22,934 bases of DNA, taken from IMG/VR virus record IMGVR_UViG_3300037088_000142, positions 1-22,934 of that record. The stretch is one strand, 5' to 3'. A model generated the notes under the pieces. The model made no database searches. It saw only the letters and a list, made by a program, of their open reading frames with translations, and was not told the origin of the DNA. Positions 16,249 through 22,934 of the stretch are shown here, piece after piece. Origin of the DNA: a virus. Positions within the stretch are counted from its first letter, which is position 1, and each line of letters begins with the position of its first letter. The position numbers and the translations under genes were made by a program.

Positions 16249-16440
16249 TTGGAATTGGAATTTAAGATAGCGTGGCATATGAAAACCACGCCAGATTTTA
16301 ATAACATGGCGTGGTTTGATTTCATGTGGTTTTACGAAAGGATGGTAAAAGAGGTAAACGAAGAAAATTCGCAACAGGAGGGTGGGGGAAATGTTCCCAT
16401 CCAGGAATTGATGAAACAACAAAGCAGAGTAATACAGTAA
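16249..16440 (+). CDS. Short downstream frame overlapping the gp26-type gene (possible frameshift extension)
   Basis: The frame is open from 16201 to the UAA at 16438-16440, in +1 register to the gp26-type gene. Possible separate starts are TTG 16249 (63 residues) and ATG 16279 (53 residues), but neither has a ribosome site. The predicted peptide begins ahead of both with LDEILELEFKIAWHMKTTPD and continues with an aromatic helix (FNNMAWFDFMWFYERMV), then a Gly/Gln-rich tail. The protein-like composition begins right after the gp26 stop region, before any start codon, which favours expression as a +1 frameshift (or -2) extension of the gp26-type protein, as in gpG/gpT-type tail chaperones. Re-initiation after UGA 16239 is the alternative. 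The tape measure gene follows 12 bases later. Confidence 0.6.
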   Translation: MELEFKIAWHMKTTPDFNNMAWFDFMWFYERMVKEVNEENSQQEGGGNVPIQELMKQQSRVIQ

Positions 16441-16452
16441 GAGGACAAATAG

Positions 16453-18867
16453 ATGGCACTAGACATAAAAAAAGTATTTGAAGATGTATTAAAAAATAAA
16501 AGGGGTATTGAATTTACATCGGAAGAACGTGCGGTAGTCATAGATACTATTATTGAAGAAATAAAACAAAAAGTATATGACGCCGACTATGGTGAAGTTG
16601 TGCCTGGCGCCGATTTGGTAGAAATAAATGCTTTGTACGATGAAAAAAGAAGAAGAATAAAAGAAAGACAAGCAGATGTAAAATATAAGTTAGACAGTCT
16701 TGTGGCAGAGTTTGGAAAAGAAGAGGCAGAAAAAACAGACGAATATAAAAAAGCTAAGGTCGCCGCAGATTCCCTTAAAGTACAATATACAAAAGTTGAC
16801 GAGGAATTTGAAAAAGAGGTGGAAGCATATGCCGAAAAATTTTCCGAAGTCAAAGAAATGTTTGACGAAAGAGTAAAAATTCTTGGCGATGGTTTTAAAA
16901 AGTTAGACATTACCCAGAAAGATTTTTTACGTGGTTTATTAAAAGCAAAAGAAGATGTAAGAAAATTAGAAGATGAAGAAAAAGAAAGAACGCAAGAGTG
17001 GTGGAAATATAAAACAACATCGGATAGATTTTGGAAAGGTTTGATTGCAAAGCCCATTAAAGAGGCGCTTATAGGCGAAGATACAACTATCGGAAAAGCA
17101 ATTGGGTTTGTAAAAAAACTTAGAGGTACTCATAAAACACAAAAATTGGAAGCTGCCCAAGAAAGAGTTAAAGAGCAAAAAGCGGGATTAGATAGGGCTA
17201 GTTCTATAGCAGATATAATGGAGCAAAAGGAAGAGGACGGGGGTACTACTATACCAACAGTAGGCACAACATCAACCTTTTTACCCCCGCCACCAAAAGC
17301 AATCGGTGCACCAGAGGGCAAGAAAAAATATACAACAATTTTTTCAAATGCGATTGGTAAAGAAATTCCAGTTAGCGCCCAGTCTCTTTTGTCAAACATA
17401 ACAAACAGAGAAAATATAAACACAACAAATAGAGAAAACGTAAAAACAACAAATAGAGAAAACGTAAAAACAACAAATAGAGAAAACGTAAAAACAACAA
17501 ACATTTTAAAACCAGTACCAGTTTATTTGATAAAATCGGAAGACCCAAAAAGTAAAGTTGTCAATCCAATTCCTGTATTTTTTGCGAAGCCGGGTTCCGC
17601 ACCAGGCGCGTCAACACAAGCGCAAGTAATGGAAGAAAAGAGTGGTGTATTACCTGGTGCTTCTAAATTTTTAGCAGACAGAGAAACAACGGGCGAGAAG
17701 GAACAAAAGAAAACAAATAAATTATTAGATTTACTTGTTAAGAATAGTTTAATGAAAAAAGGTGGCGGACTTCTTGCCTTTTTGGGAATGGCCATTGGTG
17801 CAATTGCTCTTTTGGGTGGCGGATTGATTGGATTTATCTTGACGGGCAAATCAGAATATTTGGGTTCTGTAATGAAGGGCATTGATAAAACTATTAGAGC
17901 AGTTAAGGGCGGGCTTTCACTTGCCAAAAAAGTATTTGAACATTTACCAGAAATGATACAGAAACCGATACAGAATGTTATAGGCAAAGTGACCCATATG
18001 TTTACAGCACCATTTGAAAAATTAATGAATACAAAGATAGTACAGAAAGCAGTTACGGGAACGATAGAGCGTTTAATTAAGCCTCTTTCTACTTTGGGAA
18101 AAACAGTGGTAAGCGCAATATTCAAACCATTTGCGGGAATATTTGCCCATGCCGCTGGCGGTGTAGTTGGTAAGATTGCGGGAAAGGGATTAAAAATGTT
18201 AAAGAGAATCCCGGGCCTTGGTTTACTTTTGGGTATTGTATTCGGAATTAATCGTTTTAGAAAGGGTGATGTAGTGGGTGGATTATTAGAGTTGGGTTCG
18301 GGACTTGCGGGATTGTTAGATTTAGTTGCACCTGGCGTAGGCCTTGGTATCGGCTTAGCAATTGACGCTTTCTTATTGTTAAGAGACTTAAAGGGAGATT
18401 TTGGTGGCGGTGCGGAACCGAAACAATTAGGTAAGACAGGAAAGAGCAAGGGTGTATTGGGCTGGGCAGGTAGACTTTTGGGGTTTGGTAAGAAAGACGA
18501 AGCACCAGAACAAAAAGGCGAAGGTGCAGTTTATAATTCGCCTACACTATTAAATAATACGCTTGTGGGTGAAAGGGGTACAGAAATATTGACGCCGGTT
18601 AACAAAATGAGAGAAGTATTTAGAGAAACAGTAAATCAAATTAATACAGCGACAACAACAACTACCAAAGTGCCAATAATGCAAGACTATACAAAAGCTA
18701 TGATAGCAAACAGCGTTGCTAGAATGGGAGAATTAAAATCATTTTTAGAAAAAGATTTTATAAGTAAATTAGCAACGGCAATCGCATATGCAATGAAAAC
18801 AGGCAAAGCAATGCCCGGAACAGCAGGCGGCAGCACAGATGTTGCGGTTAGTCCAAGAGGTCAATAA
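16453..18867 (+). CDS. Tail tape measure protein
   Basis: An 804-residue protein. Residues about 50-250 are a charged coiled coil. Residues 317-348 are tandem TNRENVKT repeats. Residues about 440-465 (LLAFLGMAIGAIALLGGGLI onward) form a strong hydrophobic segment, and a second Gly/Leu-rich hydrophobic region spans about 586-645. Near residue 704 is LVGERGTEILTPV, matching the 'LVGERGPE' motif common near the C-terminus of tape measure proteins. This protein sets tail length, lines the tube and is ejected with the DNA; hydrophobic segments may insert in the host membrane. The position after the chaperone-like genes and before the hub genes fits. T4 gp29 is shorter (590 residues) and I see no clear similarity to it. 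If fully helical, 804 residues would span up to about 120 nm. Ribosome site AGAGGA, ATG 16453. Confidence 0.8.
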   Translation: MALDIKKVFEDVLKNKRGIEFTSEERAVVIDTIIEEIKQKVYDADYGEVVPGADLVEINALYDEKRRRIKERQADVKYKLDSLVAEFGKEEAEKTDEYKKAKVAADSLKVQYTKVDEEFEKEVEAYAEKFSEVKEMFDERVKILGDGFKKLDITQKDFLRGLLKAKEDVRKLEDEEKERTQEWWKYKTTSDRFWKGLIAKPIKEALIGEDTTIGKAIGFVKKLRGTHKTQKLEAAQERVKEQKAGLDRASSIADIMEQKEEDGGTTIPTVGTTSTFLPPPPKAIGAPEGKKKYTTIFSNAIGKEIPVSAQSLLSNITNRENINTTNRENVKTTNRENVKTTNRENVKTTNILKPVPVYLIKSEDPKSKVVNPIPVFFAKPGSAPGASTQAQVMEEKSGVLPGASKFLADRETTGEKEQKKTNKLLDLLVKNSLMKKGGGLLAFLGMAIGAIALLGGGLIGFILTGKSEYLGSVMKGIDKTIRAVKGGLSLAKKVFEHLPEMIQKPIQNVIGKVTHMFTAPFEKLMNTKIVQKAVTGTIERLIKPLSTLGKTVVSAIFKPFAGIFAHAAGGVVGKIAGKGLKMLKRIPGLGLLLGIVFGINRFRKGDVVGGLLELGSGLAGLLDLVAPGVGLGIGLAIDAFLLLRDLKGDFGGGAEPKQLGKTGKSKGVLGWAGRLLGFGKKDEAPEQKGEGAVYNSPTLLNNTLVGERGTEILTPVNKMREVFRETVNQINTATTTTTKVPIMQDYTKAMIANSVARMGELKSFLEKDFISKLATAIAYAMKTGKAMPGTAGGSTDVAVSPRGQ
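17401..17496 (+). repeat. Four tandem 24-bp coding repeats in the tape measure gene
   Basis: Four consecutive units encode TNRENINT, then TNRENVKT three times, followed by a partial TN. The last three units are identical at the DNA level. The unit is a multiple of three, so copy changes would keep the frame. Confidence 0.9.
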
Positions 18868-18880
18868 GGAGTGATGTAAA

Positions 18881-19645
18881 ATGGCAATACCAAGTATAAT
18901 ACCAAGACAGGTATTAAAAGATGACGAATTGTATGCAAAACAGTATTATTCTATTAGTATCTATAATAGTGAGATAAATATTGTGGGTTATTTGACAGAT
19001 AAATTTTCAACAAATTTGACAGCGGAATGGGAATCAATTATTAACGCCGATGGAATTTTAAGTGGTATGAGAGATGCCTTGGGTGTTGCTGGAATAAGAC
19101 TTTTCAGTACGGGAATATGGACAAGAAAATTTTACAAACAGGGAAGCTATCTTGAATTACAACCACAATTTAGAATTGTAGATTGGAACGGAACCGGCGT
19201 TGTACCAAATGTAGCTTCTATATTATCACAGCTAACAACAATTAGAAATCTGGGCACAGGCGATGCTGTTCAAAAACAATTAGACGAAAAACAAAAATCT
19301 CTAGAAAAGGAAAGGACGGCGAGTAAAGACAAAACGGCTACAGTTGGTATGGTTAGAGGATTATTTGATGCGACCATCGGTAGTATGGTAGGTGGAGTGC
19401 CTCCTTCTGTTGGTATCAGAATTGGTAAATATTTCAACGTGCCTCCAGGAAACTTTGCGAACGGTACGGGCATGGCAGTAAAATCGGTTCAAGTAACATA
19501 TTCAAAAGAATTAACAACAGGCGGCAATCCTTTATATGGAGATTTTAATGTTGGATTATCATCTATTGAAGTAGTGTCAACTGGCAGATTATTAAGTTTT
19601 TTTTCTGCCGGAGACCAAGGAAATTCCAGAGTAACAATAGAGTAA
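18881..19645 (+). CDS. Baseplate tail-tube cap/initiator-like protein (gp48/gp54 type)
   Basis: A 254-residue protein. The N-terminal half is mixed (YYSISIYNSEINIVGYLTD; GIWTRKFYKQGSYLELQPQFRIVDW), and residues about 128-150 are a charged linker. The C-terminal part has GIRIGKYFNVPPGNF, VKSVQVTYSKELTTGGNPLYGDFNVGLSSIEVVST. This 'v..v.v.fSkel...G.PL..d..v.l.s.' ending is typical of tube-fold cap and initiator proteins at the top of the baseplate hub, such as T4 gp48 and gp54, though it is shorter than either (364 and 320 residues). It would link hub and tail tube. Ribosome site AAGGAG lies in the end of the tape measure gene. Which of gp48 or gp54 it replaces cannot be decided by eye. Confidence 0.6.
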   Translation: MAIPSIIPRQVLKDDELYAKQYYSISIYNSEINIVGYLTDKFSTNLTAEWESIINADGILSGMRDALGVAGIRLFSTGIWTRKFYKQGSYLELQPQFRIVDWNGTGVVPNVASILSQLTTIRNLGTGDAVQKQLDEKQKSLEKERTASKDKTATVGMVRGLFDATIGSMVGGVPPSVGIRIGKYFNVPPGNFANGTGMAVKSVQVTYSKELTTGGNPLYGDFNVGLSSIEVVSTGRLLSFFSAGDQGNSRVTIE

Positions 19646-19651
19646 CAAATT

Positions 19652-19975
19652 ATGGACAAATATAATAGAAGCAATTTTTACGAAACAAATGTAGTTGACA
19701 ATATTCTGGAAGCAGATATTGTTATGAATTATTTTGATTTATTTAAAATCAAAAAAGATGTAACATATCATGTTGTTTCGGGAATGGATTTAAAGAGACC
19801 AGATAATATCAGTTTTAGATATTATCGTAAAGTAAATTATTATTGGATTATAATGAAGGTGAATAATTTGGAAGACCCCTTCAATGATTTACACGAAAAT
19901 CAAGTTATTATTATACCTGACCCAACGGATATTGAGGATTTTTATCAATTGGTTAGAAAAAAATTACAGAGTTAA
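19652..19975 (+). CDS. LysM-like baseplate protein (gp53 / tail protein X type)
   Basis: A 107-residue protein. From about residue 38 it reads YHVVSGMDLKRPDNISFRYY....YYWIIMKVNNLEDPFNDLHENQVIIIPDPTDIEDF, which has the LysM-style pattern found in T4 gp53 and in tail protein X: a 'dtl..IS.r.Y' strand-helix, a 'W.I...NNi.DPF..l..gq.i.IP' second half. T4 gp53 (196 residues) bonds wedges to the hub. Only the core domain is present here. The gene starts six bases after the preceding stop with no good ribosome site, and the next gene starts three bases after its own stop, so the set is probably coupled. Confidence 0.7.
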   Translation: MDKYNRSNFYETNVVDNILEADIVMNYFDLFKIKKDVTYHVVSGMDLKRPDNISFRYYRKVNYYWIIMKVNNLEDPFNDLHENQVIIIPDPTDIEDFYQLVRKKLQS

Positions 19976-19978
19976 AAT

Positions 19979-21259
19979 ATGGCAGAATCAACTTTAAGAA
20001 AAATCGGGGAAGATGTATCGTTTGCTGGTGCGGGCGTTTACTTATTAAAAGTAACAATAAACGATATTGAATTTTTCCCACAAACAATACAAGCATTGGT
20101 AATTAAAGAATGGGTGTTTGATACACTACCCCGTTTAGATATTATCATGACAGACAATGGTCGCTTTTGGGAGTTATTCCCTTTAAGAGACAATGATACA
20201 ATTTCGGTTGAAATATCTAAAAATAAAGAAAGAACATCACCAATTGTTTTAGATTTTTCTTTGCTTGACTATACACTTGAAAATATTGATGTACAAAAAA
20301 TACACAACGTTGCAATTAGAATGAGTGCAATATTAAAGACAAACGAAATGTTATATCCGATTAAGGTACGTTCTTTTCCCAAAAAGAAATCGCATGAGGT
20401 ACTAAAGCAGATAGCAGAGGAAACAGGATTAAAACCAAATATAAAAGTTACGAATACAGTTGATAACATGACTTGGTTACAAATTCATAAAACAAATTAT
20501 GATATGATACAGCACGTTTTACAACGTGCGTATGCGGGTGAGGATGATACGTTATTTGCATATGCTGACAGAACAGGAACATTCACAGTAACATCTTTGA
20601 AAAAAGAAACAGCAAAAACAAACAATACATGGGAAGCAAAATGGAAACCAGATAAGCAGGTGATAGACAATCCAGAAGCAGACCAAGGACAAAATAAAAA
20701 AGAGAACGAATCAGATACAGACGATAACAAGACAGTCTATTTTTCCAATTTTAATTATTTTAATTTTGCGGGCACGACAAATAAACAAATGACATATGCC
20801 GCTGAATATACACTATACGATTTGGAAAAATTAGTGGAAGAAACAATTGACAGTAATGTACACCCGTTTACAGATTATTCTGGAAAAGACAAGGCGGGAA
20901 GGGGTAAATTGGTTCGCCACATAACAGGAACGTTTAAATACAACGGTTCAAATACCCATGACGATTATACAAAAGCAATAGTATTAAATAAATATTTAAA
21001 AGAAGATTTTTTTGCAAGTGGCCTGGAATTGTATGTAAATCCAACAGATAGAGTGAAATTAATGGATATTATCAAAATTACAATTCCTTCCGTAATAAAC
21101 AATGACGATATTAATGAGGTACATTCTGGAAAATGGCTTGTAGGTGGTATTACTCACGCCCTATCAAAAGGGGGAGCATACAAGATGATACTAGTGTTGT
21201 TTAGAAACGGTATTAACTCATCCACCGAATTAAAATCAAGCGAAATGAGGCTGGCTTAA
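19979..21259 (+). CDS. Baseplate hub protein (gp27 / late-control D type)
   Basis: A 426-residue protein, comparable to T4 gp27 (391). N-terminal tube-like barrel: VTINDIEFFPQTIQALVIKEWVFDTLPRLDIIMTDNGRFWELFPLRDNDTISVEI at about residues 26-80. Middle segment: PIKVRSFPKKKSHEVLKQIAEETGL, then TWLQIHKTNYDMIQHVLQRAY, a phrase typical of gp27/VgrG N-terminal hub domains, around residues 165-185. The C-terminal barrel contains LYVNPTDRVKLMDIIKITIP and SGKWLVGGITHALSKGGAYKMILVLFRNG. Trimeric gp27 forms the hub cup to which the gp5 spike is attached. The spike gene follows one base after the stop. An Asp/Asn/Lys-rich insertion lies at about residues 225-250. Confidence 0.82.
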   Translation: MAESTLRKIGEDVSFAGAGVYLLKVTINDIEFFPQTIQALVIKEWVFDTLPRLDIIMTDNGRFWELFPLRDNDTISVEISKNKERTSPIVLDFSLLDYTLENIDVQKIHNVAIRMSAILKTNEMLYPIKVRSFPKKKSHEVLKQIAEETGLKPNIKVTNTVDNMTWLQIHKTNYDMIQHVLQRAYAGEDDTLFAYADRTGTFTVTSLKKETAKTNNTWEAKWKPDKQVIDNPEADQGQNKKENESDTDDNKTVYFSNFNYFNFAGTTNKQMTYAAEYTLYDLEKLVEETIDSNVHPFTDYSGKDKAGRGKLVRHITGTFKYNGSNTHDDYTKAIVLNKYLKEDFFASGLELYVNPTDRVKLMDIIKITIPSVINNDDINEVHSGKWLVGGITHALSKGGAYKMILVLFRNGINSSTELKSSEMRLA

Positions 21260-21260
21260 C

Positions 21261-21995
21261 ATGAAAGAAAGAATACGCCGAGAGGTCAACACGAATCTTA
21301 TTGATTTTTTGGAAAATCGTTGGGAGGATTCGCATGACAGGCTTTATATTGGAAAAGTGGAAGATAACAAAGACCCAGAAAAATTGGGGCGTTGTCGGAT
21401 TAGAGTGTTTGGAGTATTTGACAAAGATATTCCAACCGAAGATTTGCCATGGGCTATCATGAATAATTCTTTTTGTGGCAGTATGTATGGGGGATTTATA
21501 ATTCCCCCGATTGGCGCAATTGTAAGTGTACATTTTAATAATGGTGATTTATATTCGCCGATGTACACAACGAAAGTAATTGACAAAGCGAATTTACCAA
21601 CAGATAAAGATACAGATTATCCCGATAATATGATTTTTTATCAGACAGACAACGGTGATGTATTTCAAATTAATAGAGCAAAGAAAACATCTATGTTGAC
21701 AACCGCAGGGGGAACAACGATTACTTGGGATGACAAAGGGAATATGCAAATTAATACGAAAGATTCCCCCGATGGCGGAAAAATAAAATTAAACGGTGAA
21801 GATTACTCAATAGGAAGATATGAAGAAATAAAAGCAACGTTTGATATGTGGTTCGGCCCGTCGGGCGTATTTACAACATGGGTACCAGTACCTATGGACG
21901 GCGGAGCATCTTTGAAAGCCGCAATTATGGCAGCTTTACCAAGTTATAATACGGGCGTTTTAAAAATTGAATCAGCAAATAATAAAGTTAACTAA
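21261..21995 (+). CDS. Baseplate central spike, gp5-like OB-fold without lysozyme domain
   Basis: A 244-residue protein. Residues about 25-105 form the gp5/VgrG OB-fold: LYIGKVEDNKDPEKLGRCRIRVFG, DLPWAIMNNSFCG, GGFIIPPIGAIVSVHFNNGDLYSPMY. Residues about 125-180 hold short repeat-like beta turns (GDVFQINRAKKT; TTAGGTTITWDDKGNMQINT; GGKIKLNG) that fit a short beta-helix tip. T4 gp5 (575 residues) has a lysozyme domain after its OB-fold and a long triple-stranded needle; both are absent or reduced here. The last 50 residues (FDMWFGPSGVFTTWVPVPMDGGASLKAAI onward) are of unknown role. The spike sits beneath the gp27 hub and punctures the outer surface of the host. Cell-wall cutting, if any, must be done by another protein. 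Confidence 0.82.
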   Translation: MKERIRREVNTNLIDFLENRWEDSHDRLYIGKVEDNKDPEKLGRCRIRVFGVFDKDIPTEDLPWAIMNNSFCGSMYGGFIIPPIGAIVSVHFNNGDLYSPMYTTKVIDKANLPTDKDTDYPDNMIFYQTDNGDVFQINRAKKTSMLTTAGGTTITWDDKGNMQINTKDSPDGGKIKLNGEDYSIGRYEEIKATFDMWFGPSGVFTTWVPVPMDGGASLKAAIMAALPSYNTGVLKIESANNKVN

Positions 21996-22004
21996 GGAGT
22001 TAAT

Positions 22005-22529
22005 ATGTCAATACAATTAGAACAATTAAAAACAGATATAGAAACAGGCATAAAGGCAGACGGTTCTATTTCAGATTTACAATTAGAATTATATAATGGT
22101 AATAATGTACCATCTGTTTCTGGATTATTAGATGTATTTTTAGTAGCATTTCCTCCTGAATCAATATCTGGTTTTAAACTTTCCGCTACCCCAGAGTGTG
22201 CTTCGGCAGGAATTGCATTTTGGGAAACAAATAAAACATCGTCAATATATACTTGTGCAACTAATCTATACAAAAAAATAGACGATACAGCTTTAAATTG
22301 GGCAACTATAATATCGCAAAAAGTAATAAATATCATTGCGGAAAAAACAGCAAAAACAATAGCAGAAAAAATTATTACAGAATTAACCACAAATGCGGAG
22401 ATATATAATATTAAAACAAATGTATCTTCGTTAGACCCATTAGGATTGACAGCAGGCGCAACACCAGTTACGGGTTCTTTAACCAACCCTCTAACAGCCA
22501 GTCAGAATGGAACTGGAAAAATTGAATAA
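22005..22529 (+). CDS. Unrecognised virion-region protein, 174 aa
   Basis: I do not recognise this protein. It starts at ATG 22005 after an AAGGAG ribosome site, nine bases beyond the spike stop. Residues 1-35 are helical and charged, residues 40-65 hydrophobic with prolines (LLDVFLVAFPPESISGF), and residues about 95-130 form an amphipathic Ala/Ile/Lys helix (INIIAEKTAKTIAEKIITEL). The C-terminal 35 residues are Gly/Thr/Pro-rich and probably disordered or tail-like. Two Cys residues lie in the middle. There is no signal peptide. Its place directly after the spike and before another unknown gene suggests a baseplate or hub accessory, which is inference from order only. Confidence 0.75.
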   Translation: MSIQLEQLKTDIETGIKADGSISDLQLELYNGNNVPSVSGLLDVFLVAFPPESISGFKLSATPECASAGIAFWETNKTSSIYTCATNLYKKIDDTALNWATIISQKVINIIAEKTAKTIAEKIITELTTNAEIYNIKTNVSSLDPLGLTAGATPVTGSLTNPLTASQNGTGKIE

Positions 22530-22541
22530 AGGAGAATTATT

Positions 22542-22934
22542 ATGCCAGCAGTAGCACCAGAATCTTTTGCTTGTCAAATGGTAGAGACAGTATTACAAAC
22601 AACAATAAAACTTATTGAGGCCGCAATAGCATTGCCTATGCAACTATGGAGCGTTTTAAAGTCTCAAATAAATACATTTTTAAATGTTCAAATTAATAAA
22701 ATATACGCTCAAATGGACGAGTATATTAAAAAGTTTTATGATACTTTACATTTAGATAAATGGGACAATAGTAAAACAAAGGCGGGTTTTTGTAAACGAT
22801 TGTGGCAATGTCAAGCATTAATACTTATTTTGGCAGAGGACCCGTTGGTGAAACATTATTTTCCAACAGACAATCCTTTGACAATAGCATATGATGTTTT
22901 TGACCAATATATTTGCCGTTTAAGTCTTTTACAA
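22542..22934 (+). CDS. Unrecognised protein, 5' part only (cut by window end)
   Basis: The frame is open from ATG 22542 (ribosome site AAAGGAG at 22528-22534) to the last base, giving the first 131 residues. The protein is mostly helical with many aromatic and hydrophobic residues (LIEAAIALPMQLWSVLKSQI; CKRLWQCQALILILAEDP) and four cysteines. Its start lies 12 bases after the previous stop, so the two genes are probably co-expressed. I cannot assign a family. Baseplate or hub involvement is suggested only by position. Confidence 0.75.
   Translation, partial: MPAVAPESFACQMVETVLQTTIKLIEAAIALPMQLWSVLKSQINTFLNVQINKIYAQMDEYIKKFYDTLHLDKWDNSKTKAGFCKRLWQCQALILILAEDPLVKHYFPTDNPLTIAYDVFDQYICRLSLLQ

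Noticed and set aside
17523-18449. A 308-codon open frame on the - strand
   Set aside because: It lies wholly inside the tape measure gene, has a Pro/Ser/Asn-rich composition typical of an antisense shadow, and has no promoter or ribosome site.

Overview
This window is a late structural block from a tailed phage (or prophage) with a contractile tail and T4-like organisation. All genes are on the + strand, tightly packed, often overlapping or separated by a few bases, and AT-rich. Homologues recognisable from their sequence are T4-type gp15 (tail completion/sheath stabiliser), gp16 and gp17 (terminase), gp18 (sheath), gp19 (tube), gp26 (hub assembly), gp53-like, gp27-like and gp5-like proteins. 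Five copies of a T4-type late promoter (T/G-ATAAATA followed by CTTA) precede genes or gene groups, so the phage probably encodes a gp55-like late sigma factor elsewhere. UGA and UAA act as ordinary stops. Strong AGGAG-type ribosome sites argue against a Bacteroidota host, but the host cannot be named from this window.

Layout. 1-757: the end of an unrecognised gene, then a late promoter and a small coiled-coil protein. 759-2859: a probable neck protein (gp13/14 type) and a right-handed beta-helix protein. 2917-8466: a giant 1849-residue fibrous protein made mostly of 15-residue repeats, sitting near where T4 has its fibritin/neck genes. 8470-10080: a gp15-type protein in which the whole domain is duplicated head to tail. 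10104-12235: small and large terminase. 12280-14694: a self-contained sheath plus tube transcription unit with a late promoter in front and an intrinsic terminator behind. 14712-22934: a second tube-fold protein, a gp26-type zinc-ribbon protein with an overlapping +1 open frame, the tape measure, a tube cap/initiator-like protein, a LysM-like gp53/X protein, the gp27-like hub, a gp5-like spike lacking lysozyme, and two unrecognised genes, the last cut by the window edge.

How the parts fit. The first third builds the neck and its fibres and closes the tail. The terminase fills the head. The last half builds the tail: sheath and tube are the most abundant parts and have their own insulated unit. 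The tape measure, its probable chaperones and the baseplate hub proteins follow in a likely co-translated series.

The most notable points are: no GATC site that I can find anywhere in 22.9 kb; the gp15 domain duplication; the very long quindecad-repeat fibre; a probable +1 frameshift or coupled overlap between the gp26-type gene and a short downstream frame just before the tape measure; and an extended late-promoter consensus. All counts and alignments were made by eye.
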